Shown here piece after piece: positions 1-7,743 of a stretch of 9,279 nucleotides of DNA. Numbering within the stretch: position 1 is the first letter of the stretch; each line of letters begins with the position of its first letter. The notes below the pieces were generated by a model, which was not told the origin of the DNA, did no database searches, and worked only from the letters and a program-made list of their open reading frames with translations. Made by a program: the position numbers and the translations under genes. Source of the DNA: JAUWCW01 sp030609125 [NCBI: Candidatus Rokuibacteriota bacterium] (lineage in GTDB: Bacteria > JAUVQV01); NCBI GenBank assembly GCA_030609125.1, contig JAUWCW010000058.1, positions 1 through 9,279 of the forward strand. Direction: 5' to 3'.

Positions 1-1
1 T

Positions 2-28
2 TTTATACTATTTCACTACCCCTGTCAA
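2..28 (-). promoter_or_regulatory. Candidate promoter pointing left, out of the window
   Basis: Read on the minus strand, a perfect -35 hexamer TTGACA (plus-strand bases 23-28) is followed after 15 bases by TATAAA (plus-strand bases 2-7). The spacer is shorter than the usual 16-18, but a second -10 register in the run TATAAAA, 17 bases from the -35, would need bases beyond the window edge. A promoter here would drive a gene or RNA to the left, divergent from glyA. The surrounding bases are A+T rich compared with the rest of the window, which supports a control function. What it drives cannot be seen. Confidence 0.45.
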
Positions 29-95
29 CGCGTTTCTTCCCCTCCTACCCTCTCGCGGGAGGAGATGCCCTGCGCCCGTCGGGCCGCCACTGCTC

Positions 96-123
96 CTGCC
101 GGGAGCGCCGTCTCCCTTGGCAG
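96..123. repeat. Inverted repeat / hairpin between the divergent control elements
   Basis: CTGCC GGGAG (96-105) pairs with CTCCC TT GGCAG (112-123): ten base pairs interrupted by a two-base TT bulge, with a six-base loop CGCCGT. No T-run follows on either strand, so it does not look like an intrinsic terminator. It lies about 90 bases upstream of the glyA -10 element and could be an operator-like or structural element. A chance G+C-rich palindrome remains possible. Confidence 0.4.
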
Positions 124-214
124 CTGTCTCCGGTGCCTAACACACTGGCAGGTAAGGTCATTTTTGCGTACTCCTCGGGGCGGAAACGTCCCCCGGCATG
201 GGATCCGCCGAGTC

Positions 215-223
215 TGCTATAAT
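215..223 (+). promoter_or_regulatory. Extended -10 promoter of glyA and following genes
   Basis: The sequence TGCTATAAT contains a perfect TATAAT hexamer (218-223) preceded by TG one base upstream, the extended -10 form read by the housekeeping sigma factor. No good -35 hexamer is present at 16-18 bases upstream (the bases there are GGCATG-like), which is typical of extended -10 promoters. Transcription would start near 229-231, giving a leader of about 70 bases before the glyA ATG at 300. It is the strongest promoter-like signal on the + strand in the window and probably serves at least glyA, the deaminase gene and nrdR. Confidence 0.65.
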
Positions 224-238
224 AAAATGCTGTTTTTA

Positions 239-262
239 CGCGGATACCGGCGACCAGCCGCG
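239..262 (+). other. Possible stem in the glyA leader
   Basis: CGCGG (239-243) can pair with CCGCG (258-262) across a 14-base loop, within the predicted leader between the -10 element and the ribosome-binding site. It ends 26 bases before the Shine-Dalgarno sequence, so it would not mask it. The leader is too short for the glycine or tetrahydrofolate riboswitches I know, and I do not recognise their conserved cores. The stem is short and may be fortuitous. Confidence 0.25.
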
Positions 263-299
263 AATGGGCACACACGACCGAGCAGATCAAGGAGAGCAG

Positions 300-1565
300 A
301 TGAGCAGTCTCGACATAGTCGATCCGGAAATAGCGAACGCCATAACGCTCGAGACCCGCCGCCAGGCGGGGAAACTCGAGTTGATCGCCTCTGAGAACTT
401 CGTCAGCGAAGCGGTCCTTCAGGCCCAGGGCTCGGTCCTGACCAACAAGTACGCCGAAGGCTACCCCGGCCGGAGATACTACGGGGGGTGCGAGTTCGTC
501 GACATCGCCGAGAACCTCGCCCGCGACCGGGCGAAGGAGATCTTCGGGGCCGACCACGCCAACGTGCAGCCCCACTCCGGGACCCAGGCCAACATGCAGG
601 CCTACTACTCGGTCCTCGAACCGGGCGATACGATCATGGGGATGGATCTCGCCCACGGCGGCCACCTCTCCCACGGCAGCCCCGTCAACTTCTCGGGGCG
701 CTATTTCAACATGGTCTTCTACGGCGTCGAGAAGGAATCGGAGACAATCGACTACGGCAGGCTCCGCGACCTGGCCAGGCAGCACCGCCCGAAGCTGATC
801 GTGGCCGGAGCGAGCGCCTACCCGAGGACGCTCGACTTCCAGGAGTTCCGGAAAGTCGCGGAGGAGGTGGGGGCCATTCTGATGGTCGATATCGCCCACA
901 TCGCCGGGCTCGTGGCCACCGGCCTGCACCCTTCCCCCGTCCCCCACGCCCCCATCGTGACCAGCACCACCCACAAGACCCTCCGCGGTCCCCGGGGGGG
1001 ACTCATCCTCTGCCGCGAGGATTACGCCAAGGCAATCGACAAGAATGTCTTTCCCGGTTTTCAGGGAGGGCCCATGATGCACACCATCGCCGCCAAGGCG
1101 GTGGCCTTCAAGGAAGCCCTGCAGCCCGGCTTCAAGACGTACCAGGAGCAGACAGTGAAGAACGCCGCCGCCCTGGCCGGGGAACTCTCCAGGCTCGGCC
1201 TGAGGCTGGTGGCGGGCGGCACCGACACTCATCTCATGCTGGTGGACGTGTCGGCCCTGGGGATCACGGGCAAACAGAGCGAGGCCGCTCTTGACCACGC
1301 GGGCATCACGACCAACAAAAACGGCATCCCTTTCGACACCCAGAAGCCTTTCGTCACCAGCGGCATCCGACTGGGCACCCCCGCCCTGACGACCCGGGGA
1401 ATGAAGGAAGAAGAGATGAAGGCTGTGGCGGGGATGATTCACCGCGTCCTCACCAACCTGGACGACAAGAAGGTGCAGGAGCAGGTGCGGGAAGAGGTCG
1501 GGGAGATCACCCGCCGTTTTCCGCTCTACGCGGAAAGGCTGGGTGAGGGCGGTGACCGAGGGTAA
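300..1565 (+). CDS. glyA: Serine hydroxymethyltransferase
   Basis: A cytoplasmic, PLP-dependent enzyme that converts serine plus THF to glycine plus 5,10-methylene-THF, the main entry of one-carbon units and a source of glycine. The protein has 421 residues, close to the 417 of E. coli GlyA. Family motifs run in order: LIASENF near the N-terminus, [30 protein letters not shown], the [14 protein letters not shown] substrate loop, and [11 protein letters not shown] with the PLP lysine at K226. ATG 300 is chosen because AAGGAG (289-294) lies five bases upstream and the N-terminus then aligns with the family; the frame extends back to GTG 198 but adds unrelated sequence. It is the first gene of the run, behind an extended -10 element, and its end overlaps the dCMP deaminase start. 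The product supplies thymidylate synthase, FolD and MetF, which ties it to its neighbours. Confidence 0.97.
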   Translation: MSSLDIVDPEIANAITLETRRQAGKLELIASENFVSEAVLQAQGSVLTNKYAEGYPGRRYYGGCEFVDIAENLARDRAKEIFGADHANVQPHSGTQANMQAYYSVLEPGDTIMGMDLAHGGHLSHGSPVNFSGRYFNMVFYGVEKESETIDYGRLRDLARQHRPKLIVAGASAYPRTLDFQEFRKVAEEVGAILMVDIAHIAGLVATGLHPSPVPHAPIVTSTTHKTLRGPRGGLILCREDYAKAIDKNVFPGFQGGPMMHTIAAKAVAFKEALQPGFKTYQEQTVKNAAALAGELSRLGLRLVAGGTDTHLMLVDVSALGITGKQSEAALDHAGITTNKNGIPFDTQKPFVTSGIRLGTPALTTRGMKEEEMKAVAGMIHRVLTNLDDKKVQEQVREEVGEITRRFPLYAERLGEGGDRG

Positions 1566-2052
1566 GACCCTGGCGAAAAAGCGCCCGTCGTGGGATGAGT
1601 ACCTCATGGACATCACCCACTTCGTCGCCACCCGCTCCACCTGCCTGCGCCGTCATGTCGGTGCCATCCTGGTGCGGGACAAGCGTATTCTCTCCACCGG
1701 GTACAACGGAGCTCCCAGCGGGATAGAGCACTGTCTGGAGGTCGGATGCCTCCGGGAGCAGCTCGGCGTCCCCTCCGGAGAGCGCCACGAGCTCTGCCGG
1801 GCCCTGCACGCCGAGCAGAACGCCATCATCCAGGCCGCCCTCCACGGAGTCAGCATCAGGAACTCTATCCTCTACTGCACGACCCTGCCGTGCATCATCT
1901 GCTCCAAGATGGTCATCAACGCGGGCATCGGGAAGATCGTCTATCAGGAGGGATACCCCGACGACCTCTCCAGGGAGATGCTGGCCAAGGCGGGCATCGA
2001 GCTGCAGCGCGTCAGCTCCGGCACGGACGGGGACGGGGAGGAAGATCGATGA
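1543..2052 (+). CDS. comEB: Deoxycytidylate (dCMP) deaminase
   Basis: A zinc-dependent deaminase that converts dCMP to dUMP, the substrate of thymidylate synthase. The protein has 169 residues and resembles B. subtilis ComEB, from which the symbol is borrowed. The cytidine deaminase-fold site is intact: H89-A-E91 (His zinc ligand and Glu proton shuttle) and P116-C117-I-I-C120 (two Cys zinc ligands). The N-terminal stretch [20 protein letters not shown] and the phrase [11 protein letters not shown] are typical of dCMP rather than cytidine or tRNA-adenosine deaminases. The start is uncertain: GTG 1543 (GGAAAGG at 1532-1538) or GTG 1552; there is no early ATG, and homology would begin near the WDEYLM segment. 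Either start overlaps glyA (23 or 14 bases), so translation is probably coupled. The stop overlaps the nrdR start as ATGA. Confidence 0.93.
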   Translation: MRAVTEGKTLAKKRPSWDEYLMDITHFVATRSTCLRRHVGAILVRDKRILSTGYNGAPSGIEHCLEVGCLREQLGVPSGERHELCRALHAEQNAIIQAALHGVSIRNSILYCTTLPCIICSKMVINAGIGKIVYQEGYPDDLSREMLAKAGIELQRVSSGTDGDGEEDR

Positions 2053-2549
2053 GGTGCCCCTTCTGCGCTCACCAGGAGGACAAGGTCGTCGACTCCAGAA
2101 CGGGCAAGAGTGGAGACGTCATTCGGAGGCGGCGGGAGTGCCTCAAGTGCCACCGGCGTTTTACGACGTACGAGCAGGTGGAGGAAATTCTTCCCATCGT
2201 GGTGAAAAAGGACGGCCGCCGGGAGCCCTTCGACCGCCAGAAGGTCCTCACGGGAATCCAGAAAGCGTGTCAGAAAAGGCCCATCAGCCTGGCGAAAATA
2301 CAAGAGATCGTCCAGGAGATCGAAAACGAGCTCCTCGGCCTGGGAGAAAAGGAGATACCGAGCACCTGGGTGGGACAGCGGATCATGGAAGGGCTCCGGC
2401 AGCTTGACGACGTGGCGTACGTGCGCTTTGCCTCCGTCTATCGTCAGTTCAGGGACATCTCCGAATTCATGGACGAACTCAAGGGCCTCCTCGTCACCAG
2501 GGGGCACAGCGGCGAAAAGAAAGAGCCGCCTCCTTCGGCTCAGAAGTAG
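2049..2549 (+). CDS. nrdR: Transcriptional repressor NrdR
   Basis: NrdR is a nucleotide-sensing repressor that binds NrdR boxes before ribonucleotide reductase genes and shuts them down when dATP is high. The 166-residue protein has the family layout: a zinc ribbon with C3-P-F-C6 and C31-L-K-C34, the phrase [17 protein letters not shown] typical of NrdR, then an ATP-cone from about residue 46 to 136 beginning [19 protein letters not shown]. The last 15 or so residues are a charged, Pro-rich tail that makes it slightly longer than the usual 150-160. ATG 2049 is supported by GGGGAGGA (2035-2042), six bases upstream, and by the ATGA overlap with the deaminase gene. No ribonucleotide reductase gene is in the window, so its targets lie elsewhere. 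Its place after a dCMP deaminase gene fits a dNTP-supply role. Confidence 0.97.
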   Translation: MRCPFCAHQEDKVVDSRTGKSGDVIRRRRECLKCHRRFTTYEQVEEILPIVVKKDGRREPFDRQKVLTGIQKACQKRPISLAKIQEIVQEIENELLGLGEKEIPSTWVGQRIMEGLRQLDDVAYVRFASVYRQFRDISEFMDELKGLLVTRGHSGEKKEPPPSAQK

Positions 2550-2601
2550 TCCGGCCGGCCCCGGAGCGGCAACGGGGCGGGAGAAACGGGAGAAGGCAGC
2601 A

Positions 2602-4854
2602 GTGAACGTCCCGGAGAAAAAGGACAAGACAAAGAAGAATCTCCTTATCATCGGGGCGATCTTCGTTCTGATCATCGTTCTGACCATCCTGCAGACCTAC
2701 CTGCAGGGAATCGGCATCACCACTCCCATCGGCAGCAACATCCTCGTCTTCGCCCTGGTCAACATAAACATCATCCTCATCATGGTCCTCGTCCTTCTCG
2801 TCCTGAGGAACCTCATCAAACTGTATTTCGAGCGCCGCCGCAACATCCTGGGCGCCAAGTTCAGAACCCGGCTCGTGGTGGCCTTTGTCGCCCTTTCCAT
2901 CGTTCCGGCCCTGATACTATTTCTCGTGTCCCTCAAGCTCATCACGAGCAGCATCCAGCGATGGTTCGACATCCAGCTCGAAGAAGCCCTCCGCAGCTCC
3001 TCGGACATAGCGAGCCTCTACTACCAGGACACTGAGCAGGCGGTCCGTCACAGCGCCCGGCTCCTCGCCGAGGAGATCGCCGACGGGAACCTTTTCGAGA
3101 GCTACAACCGCGACCGGCTCCTGCTCTTCATAGACAAGAGGCAGAAGGAATTCCAGCTGGCCGCCGTCGAGGTCTACTCCCGGCGCGGGCGGCCGGACCT
3201 GGTGCTCATCAACGCCGACTTTCCCCTGGAGACACTCGACCCGGTACGGGGGGAGCACCTTCGCTCCGCCTTCGCCGGGGTGCCGGGGGTGGAAATCGAG
3301 CCCGCTCCGGACTGGGACATATTCCGCGCTGCCTGGCCCGTCAGGCAGGGCGAGGGGGAGACCGTCAGGGGGGTGGTGGTTGCCAACCGTCTCGTTCCCG
3401 ACAGCCGCCGGAACAAGATGGCCGCCGCCACCAGAACCTTCGCCGAGTACCAGCAGTTGAAGCTCTTTCGCCTCCCCATCCAGGCGAGTTACAAAATGAC
3501 TCTCATCATGATCGCCCTCCTCATCACGTTCGCCGCCACCTGGTTCGCCTTCTACCTTGCCCGCAACATCACTACGCCCATTCAGCAACTGGCCGAAGGA
3601 ACCCGGAGCATCGCCGAGGGCAATCTCGACTTCGAGATCACCACCACGGCCAGCGACGAAATCGGCTTGCTCGTTTCCTCCTTCAACAAGATGACCCGCG
3701 ACCTGAAAGTGAACAAGGCCGCTCTCGACACGGCCTACACGGAGCTGCAGGAAACCAACCTCGAGTTGGAGCAGAGGCGCAATACCATCGAGACCATTCT
3801 GGAGAACATCTTCACCGGCGTTCTCTCCATGAACCTGGAGGGAATCCTCACCACCCTCAATCACTCGGCGGAGAAGATGCTCGGCGTCTCTTCCGCGGAC
3901 GCCGTGGGCCGCCCCTTCCGGGAAGCCTTCCATACCCTCAGCCTCCGCCCGGTGGCAGACGCGCTCGATCAGGTTCATCTTTCGGAGAGCAGCTCGTGGG
4001 AGGGGAAGATCGCTCTCACCCAGGGCAGCATCACGCGCACCCTTGTCGTCAACGCCGTGAGCCTCACCGACGAGGCGGGCAGGCACTTGGGAAAGCTGGT
4101 GGTCTTCGAGGACCTCACCCAGCTTGTCAAGGCCCAGCGCATCGCCGCCTGGAGAGAGGTCGCTCGCCGCATTGCCCACGAGATCAAGAACCCCCTGACG
4201 CCCATCCAACTCTCCATCCAGAGGGCAAGGAAGAAATACCTCGAGCACTCGCCGGATTACAGCCAGGTGTTTCTCGAGGCGACAGAGACGATCACCACCC
4301 AGGTGGAAGAGCTCAAGAGGCTCGTGGACGAGTTCTCCCGCTTCGCCCGCCTTCCCTCCATCAACCCGACCCCCGTGGACGTGCAGGCAATAATCGAGGA
4401 CACCCTCAAGCTCTACCGGCAGCACCGCAAGGGCGTCGATTTCTTCACGAGCTTTCACTCGTCCCCCCTCGTCATAGACGGTGACGCGGAGCAGCTCAAA
4501 CGGGTCTTCATCAACCTCATCGAAAACTCTCTCGAAGCGATAGAGGGTGAGGGCAGCATCTCTTTCGAAACCGGCCTGGACCCGGTGGAGAAGACGGCCC
4601 GGGTGAGAGTGAGCGACACGGGACGCGGCCTTCCGAAAAGGGACCGGGACAAGCTCTTCCTCCCCTACTTCTCCACCAAGAAGGGCGGTACCGGCCTGGG
4701 GCTGGCCATCGTGGGCGACATCGTCAGTGAACACAAGGGAGAGATCACCGTCGAGGACAACACGCCCCGGGGAACGACCTTCTCCCTCGAGTTTCCCCTC
4801 CGTGAGGAAAAGGCCCCGAGCGTCACAGGCAAGGGGGTGAGTCATGCCGTCTGA
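2602..4854 (+). CDS. ntrY: NtrY-type membrane sensor histidine kinase
   Basis: Membrane sensor of a two-component system, partner of the next gene. From GTG 2602 the protein has 750 residues, normal for NtrY. Four membrane segments are visible (about 14-35, 46-68, 91-115, 299-320), with an extracytoplasmic domain of some 180 residues between the third and fourth. Then come a HAMP linker (about 317-370), a coiled-coil stretch, a PAS domain (about 394-510), the HisKA domain with phospho-accepting H526 in IAHEIKNPLTP, and the ATPase domain with N-box NLIENSLEAIE (638-648), G1 DTGRGLP (from D672) and G2 GGTGLGL (from G694/695). All catalytic motifs look intact. The start is GTG because AGAAGG (2591-2596) lies five bases upstream and the frame further back runs through nrdR with no homology. 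NtrY proteins affect nitrogen metabolism and, in several bacteria, redox and respiration; the signal here is unknown. Confidence 0.93.
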   Translation: MNVPEKKDKTKKNLLIIGAIFVLIIVLTILQTYLQGIGITTPIGSNILVFALVNINIILIMVLVLLVLRNLIKLYFERRRNILGAKFRTRLVVAFVALSIVPALILFLVSLKLITSSIQRWFDIQLEEALRSSSDIASLYYQDTEQAVRHSARLLAEEIADGNLFESYNRDRLLLFIDKRQKEFQLAAVEVYSRRGRPDLVLINADFPLETLDPVRGEHLRSAFAGVPGVEIEPAPDWDIFRAAWPVRQGEGETVRGVVVANRLVPDSRRNKMAAATRTFAEYQQLKLFRLPIQASYKMTLIMIALLITFAATWFAFYLARNITTPIQQLAEGTRSIAEGNLDFEITTTASDEIGLLVSSFNKMTRDLKVNKAALDTAYTELQETNLELEQRRNTIETILENIFTGVLSMNLEGILTTLNHSAEKMLGVSSADAVGRPFREAFHTLSLRPVADALDQVHLSESSSWEGKIALTQGSITRTLVVNAVSLTDEAGRHLGKLVVFEDLTQLVKAQRIAAWREVARRIAHEIKNPLTPIQLSIQRARKKYLEHSPDYSQVFLEATETITTQVEELKRLVDEFSRFARLPSINPTPVDVQAIIEDTLKLYRQHRKGVDFFTSFHSSPLVIDGDAEQLKRVFINLIENSLEAIEGEGSISFETGLDPVEKTARVRVSDTGRGLPKRDRDKLFLPYFSTKKGGTGLGLAIVGDIVSEHKGEITVEDNTPRGTTFSLEFPLREEKAPSVTGKGVSHAV

Positions 4855-6217
4855 AACCATCCTCGTCGTCGACGACGAAAAGAGCATTCTCACCGCCTTG
4901 AAGGGCATCCTCGAGGACGAGGGGTACGAGGCCGTTCTCGCCGGCAGCGGCGAGGAGGCGTTGAGCATCCTCAACGAGCGGCCTCTCGATCTGGTTCTTC
5001 TCGACATCTGGCTCCCCGGCAAAGACGGCGTGGCCGTTTTGCGGGAGATCAAGACGCTGAATCCCGGGCTGCCGGTGATCATGATGTCCGGCCACGGCAC
5101 GATCGAAACGGCGGTCAGTTCCACCAAGCTCGGGGCCTACGACTTCATCGAGAAGCCGCTCTCCCTGGAAAAGACAGTTCTCGTCATCCGGCACGCCCTC
5201 GAGCAGAACCGCCTCCACCATGAGAACGAGGCCCTCAGACGGAGGATGGAGGAGTCGGTTGAGATCCTCGGCAGCAGCCCGGCGATCCTGGAGCTCAAGG
5301 GACAGATAGCCCGCGCGGCACCCTCGCAGGGAAGGGTCCTCATCACAGGGGAGAACGGCACCGGCAAGGAGCTGATAGCGCGCAGCATACACCTGCTCAG
5401 CCCCCGGCGGGGCGGCGCTTTCGTTGAGGTCAACTGCGCCGCCATTCCCGAGGAGCTGATCGAGAGCGAGCTGTTCGGCCACGAGCGGGGAGCGTTCACG
5501 GGAGCCATCAGCCGCAGGCAGGGCAAGTTCGAGCTCGCCAACGGGGGCACCATCTTCCTCGACGAGGTGGGCGACATGAGCATCAAGGCCCAGGCCAAGG
5601 TCCTTCGCGTCCTCGAAGGCCATCCCTTCGAAAGGATAGGGGGGACACAGCCGATCGCGGTGGACACGAGAGTCATCGCGGCCACGAACAAGGACCTGGG
5701 CGAGAGGATCGGCAGCGGGCAGTTCCGCGAAGACCTCTACTACCGGCTCAACGTCATCCCCTTCTGCGTCCCGCCCCTGCGGGAGCGGTCCGGGGACATC
5801 CGGCTCCTGGCCGAGCACTTTCTCAAGCTCTTCACGCTGCAGACGGGCCAGAAGGCCAAGAAGTTCTCCGACGAAGCGCTTCGGAGGCTGAGCCTTCACC
5901 GCTGGCCCGGGAACATCCGGGAGCTCAAGAACCTGGTCGAGCGGCTGGTGATCATGGTTCCTGGAGACGTCATCGGCGCCGACGACCTTATGCTGCCCGG
6001 CGGCAGCGCGGTCATTGCCGAGGAGTCAAGACCCGGCTCCTACCGTGAGGCCCGCCTGGCCTTTGAGAAGGTCTTCCTTTCAAAGGCCCTGGGGAGGAAC
6101 GGGTGGAACGTGACGCAGACGGCGAGGGAACTGCAGTTGGAGAGGAGCCACCTGCACAAGAAGATCAAGTTCTTCGGTCTGCAGCCGAGGCAGGCTGTCG
6201 AGGGGCGGGAGTCCTGA
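4844..6217 (+). CDS. ntrX: NtrX-type sigma-54-dependent response regulator
   Basis: Cytoplasmic transcription activator phosphorylated by the preceding kinase. The 457 residues comprise a receiver domain with the acidic pair near residue 10 and phospho-acceptor D54 in LLDIW, a K in EKPL, then a sigma-54 AAA+ domain with Walker A GENGTGKE (169-176), the sigma-54 contact loop GAFTGA (216-221) and Walker B TIFLDEVGD (from T236), and a C-terminal Fis-type helix-turn-helix (about 419-446, ending RSHLHKKIKFFGL). The GAFTGA loop is complete, so it should activate sigma-54 promoters, unlike some alphaproteobacterial NtrX proteins that have lost the loop. ATG 4844 overlaps the end of ntrY by 11 bases and follows AAGGGGGTG, so the pair is translationally linked. 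Other NtrC-family regulators share this architecture; the NtrY partner is the main reason for calling NtrX. Confidence 0.92.
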   Translation: MPSETILVVDDEKSILTALKGILEDEGYEAVLAGSGEEALSILNERPLDLVLLDIWLPGKDGVAVLREIKTLNPGLPVIMMSGHGTIETAVSSTKLGAYDFIEKPLSLEKTVLVIRHALEQNRLHHENEALRRRMEESVEILGSSPAILELKGQIARAAPSQGRVLITGENGTGKELIARSIHLLSPRRGGAFVEVNCAAIPEELIESELFGHERGAFTGAISRRQGKFELANGGTIFLDEVGDMSIKAQAKVLRVLEGHPFERIGGTQPIAVDTRVIAATNKDLGERIGSGQFREDLYYRLNVIPFCVPPLRERSGDIRLLAEHFLKLFTLQTGQKAKKFSDEALRRLSLHRWPGNIRELKNLVERLVIMVPGDVIGADDLMLPGGSAVIAEESRPGSYREARLAFEKVFLSKALGRNGWNVTQTARELQLERSHLHKKIKFFGLQPRQAVEGRES

Positions 6218-6293
6218 GGGCCCCTCTGCTCTTCTTTCAATTGCCCTGCTCTTTCTGCTAACATAACCAATCCTCGTCACGGGACAACCGCAC
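6218..6293 (+). promoter_or_regulatory. Largest intergenic gap; weak promoter candidate for folE
   Basis: This 76-base gap is locally A/T- and pyrimidine-rich compared with the coding sequence. TAACAT (6259-6264) could be a -10 element, with TTTCAA (6235-6240) at 18 bases as a poor -35 match. No GG-N10-GC sigma-54 signature is present, so there is no visible sign that the upstream NtrX acts here. A short GAGG/CCTC pairing right at the ntrX stop is too weak to call a terminator. The ribosome-binding site for folE is also weak (GGGA at 6281-6284). Confidence 0.3.
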
Positions 6294-6872
6294 ATGGACA
6301 CAGAGAAAATAGAAAAAGGAACCAGGCTGATTCTCGAGGGGATCGGCGAGGACCCCGACCGTCTGGGCATCGCGGACACCCCCCGGCGCTACGCGGAATT
6401 CTGCCGCGAATTCTTCTCCGGTCCCAATGAGGGGGCGTCATCGGTAATCAGGCCCGTGGCGGGGGAAAAGCACAACGAAATGGTCATTCTCAAGGACCTT
6501 TCGTTCTTCTCCTTCTGTGAGCACCACCTGCTTCCCTTTTTCGGGAGGGCCCACATTGCCTACATTCCCCGAGGGGGCCGCATCGTCGGACTCGGCAACC
6601 TGGGCAGAGTGCTCGAGGCGCTGGCCCACCGCCTTCAGGTCCAGGAGAGGCTCACAACGCAGCTGGCGGACACCATCACCGAAAGCCTCAATCCCCTCGG
6701 CACGATGGTGGTCATTGAGGGGCGCCACCTCTGCCTTGCCATGAGGGGTGTCAAGCAGCTTCACTCCCGGACAATCACGTCGGCGGTGAGGGGCATATTC
6801 AAGACGAACCCCACCACCCGCAGCGAGTTCATGTCTCTTCTTTCGCTCCCGGGAGTCCGCTACGATGACTGA
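6294..6872 (+). CDS. folE: GTP cyclohydrolase I (FolE type)
   Basis: Converts GTP to 7,8-dihydroneopterin triphosphate, the first step to tetrahydrofolate; the same product can feed queuosine synthesis. At 192 residues it matches the short bacterial form (B. subtilis about 190). Visible motifs: [15 protein letters not shown] near the N-terminus, C75-E-H77-H78[23 protein letters not shown] with guanine-binding E118, and C147-LAMRGV with R151. C75, H78 and C147 match the zinc ligands of the E. coli enzyme. One oddity: the usual GLSK motif reads G99-L-G-N102, followed by L-G-R105, so the Ser and Lys that contact the triphosphate in E. coli (S135, K136) are Gly and Asn. The fold and zinc site still argue for GTP cyclohydrolase I. 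ATG 6294 gives the expected N-terminus; the last eight bases overlap folD. Confidence 0.93.
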   Translation: MDTEKIEKGTRLILEGIGEDPDRLGIADTPRRYAEFCREFFSGPNEGASSVIRPVAGEKHNEMVILKDLSFFSFCEHHLLPFFGRAHIAYIPRGGRIVGLGNLGRVLEALAHRLQVQERLTTQLADTITESLNPLGTMVVIEGRHLCLAMRGVKQLHSRTITSAVRGIFKTNPTTRSEFMSLLSLPGVRYDD

Positions 6873-7743
6873 CGGCCCGCTGATTCTCGACGGCCGCGAA
6901 GTGTCCCGGGAGACCCGCGGCGGACTTGCCCGCCAGGCGGCGGAGTTCACCTCCCGGTACGGCCGAAAGCCCGGGCTGGCGGTCATCATCGTCGGTGACG
7001 ATACGGCCTCGCAAATCTACGTGAGACAGAAGGCCAAGGCCTGCTCGGATGTCGGCTTCCACTCCCGAGTGGACACTCTCCCGGTTGACACATCGCAGGA
7101 GAGCCTGCTCGCCCGCATCGCCGCACTCAACGCCGGCGACTCCTTCGACGGCATCCTGGTACAGCTCCCCCTGCCTCCCCACATCAGCGAAGAGGCGGTC
7201 ATCGAGGCCATATCCCCCGCCAAGGACGTGGACGGCTTTCACCCCGTCAACGTGGGGAACCTTCTGCTCGACAAGCCCGGGTTCGTCCCGTGCACGCCCC
7301 TGGGCATCATGACCATGCTCTCCTTCTACGACATCGACCCGTCCGGAATGGAGGCAGTGGTCATCGGCAGAAGCCACATCGTGGGCAAGCCCGTGGCGGT
7401 TCTGCTGCTGCGAAAGAACGCGACAGTCACCATCTGCCATTCCCGTACGGCCGCCCTGGCGGAACACACGCGCCGGGCTGACCTTGTCGTCGCCGCCGTT
7501 GGGAAAAGGGGCCTGTTGACGGCGGAGATGGTGAAGCCCGGAGCGGTTGTCGTGGACGTGGGCATGAACAGGCTTGAAGGGAAGAAGGTCGTCGGCGACG
7601 TCGACTTCGAAGGCCTCCTCTCCGTCGCGGGGGCCATCACCCCGGTGCCGGGCGGGGTCGGCCCCATGACCATCACCATGCTTCTGTCGAACACGCTGCT
7701 CGCCGCCAGGCTGGCGCAGGGGGAGTCGGCCCAGGCACCATGA
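6865..7743 (+). CDS. folD: Bifunctional methylene-THF dehydrogenase / methenyl-THF cyclohydrolase
   Basis: Interconverts 5,10-methylene-THF, 5,10-methenyl-THF and 10-formyl-THF in the cytoplasm, usually with NADP(H). The 292 residues match the family length. Catalytic K56 sits in [10 protein letters not shown]100 in VQLPLP and D123 in [15 protein letters not shown], the dinucleotide-binding GRSHIVGKP (168-176) and the C-terminal [11 protein letters not shown] (259-269) are all present. ATG 6865 overlaps the end of folE and has GGGAG (6851-6855) nine bases upstream. Its stop overlaps the next start as ATGA, so it is probably translated together with the MetV gene, linking the formyl/methylene step to the methylene/methyl step. 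Confidence 0.97.
   Translation: MTDGPLILDGREVSRETRGGLARQAAEFTSRYGRKPGLAVIIVGDDTASQIYVRQKAKACSDVGFHSRVDTLPVDTSQESLLARIAALNAGDSFDGILVQLPLPPHISEEAVIEAISPAKDVDGFHPVNVGNLLLDKPGFVPCTPLGIMTMLSFYDIDPSGMEAVVIGRSHIVGKPVAVLLLRKNATVTICHSRTAALAEHTRRADLVVAAVGKRGLLTAEMVKPGAVVVDVGMNRLEGKKVVGDVDFEGLLSVAGAITPVPGGVGPMTITMLLSNTLLAARLAQGESAQAP

Larger units (their letters stand above)
1..299. other. Non-coding control region upstream of glyA
   Basis: No convincing gene lies here. An open frame from ATG 65 runs into glyA in another frame, but it is rich in Arg, Pro and Ser and resembles no family I know. A longer frame in the glyA phase opens at GTG 198, but the extra 34 residues are unrelated to serine hydroxymethyltransferase, and the strong ribosome-binding site sits at 289-294. 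The region instead contains a left-pointing promoter-like element at 2-28, a hairpin at 96-123, an extended -10 at 215-223 and a short leader with a possible stem at 239-262. Confidence 0.6.

Noticed and set aside
146-167. TGGCAG followed by TTGC, resembling a sigma-54 promoter
   Set aside because: The GG and GC dinucleotides are 17 bases apart, whereas the -24/-12 arrangement needs 10.
229-299. Glycine or tetrahydrofolate riboswitch in the glyA leader
   Set aside because: The leader is only about 70 bases and I see none of the conserved core segments of either class.
1-299. NrdR box near nrdR or glyA
   Set aside because: No palindrome resembling the A+T-rich 16-base NrdR box (ACAC...GTGT type) is visible, and no ribonucleotide reductase gene is in the window.
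65-394. Small + strand frame with GGAGG just before ATG 65
   Set aside because: The spacing to the ATG is too short, it lies upstream of the likely glyA promoter, its composition is Arg/Pro/Ser-rich, and it runs into glyA out of frame.
45-1640. 531-codon open frame on the minus strand opposite glyA
   Set aside because: Low-complexity shadow of glyA and its upstream region, with no recognisable motif and no ribosome-binding site I could support.
2917-5127. 736-codon open frame on the minus strand opposite ntrY and ntrX
   Set aside because: Its protein resembles no family, is rich in Gly, Glu, Val and Arg, and lies wholly opposite genes with clear domains. Long antisense frames are expected in G+C-rich coding sequence.
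6213-6240. Terminator-like GAGG/CCTC stem with pyrimidine-rich tail after ntrX
   Set aside because: Only four base pairs with a three-base loop, a mismatch just below, and no true T-run.
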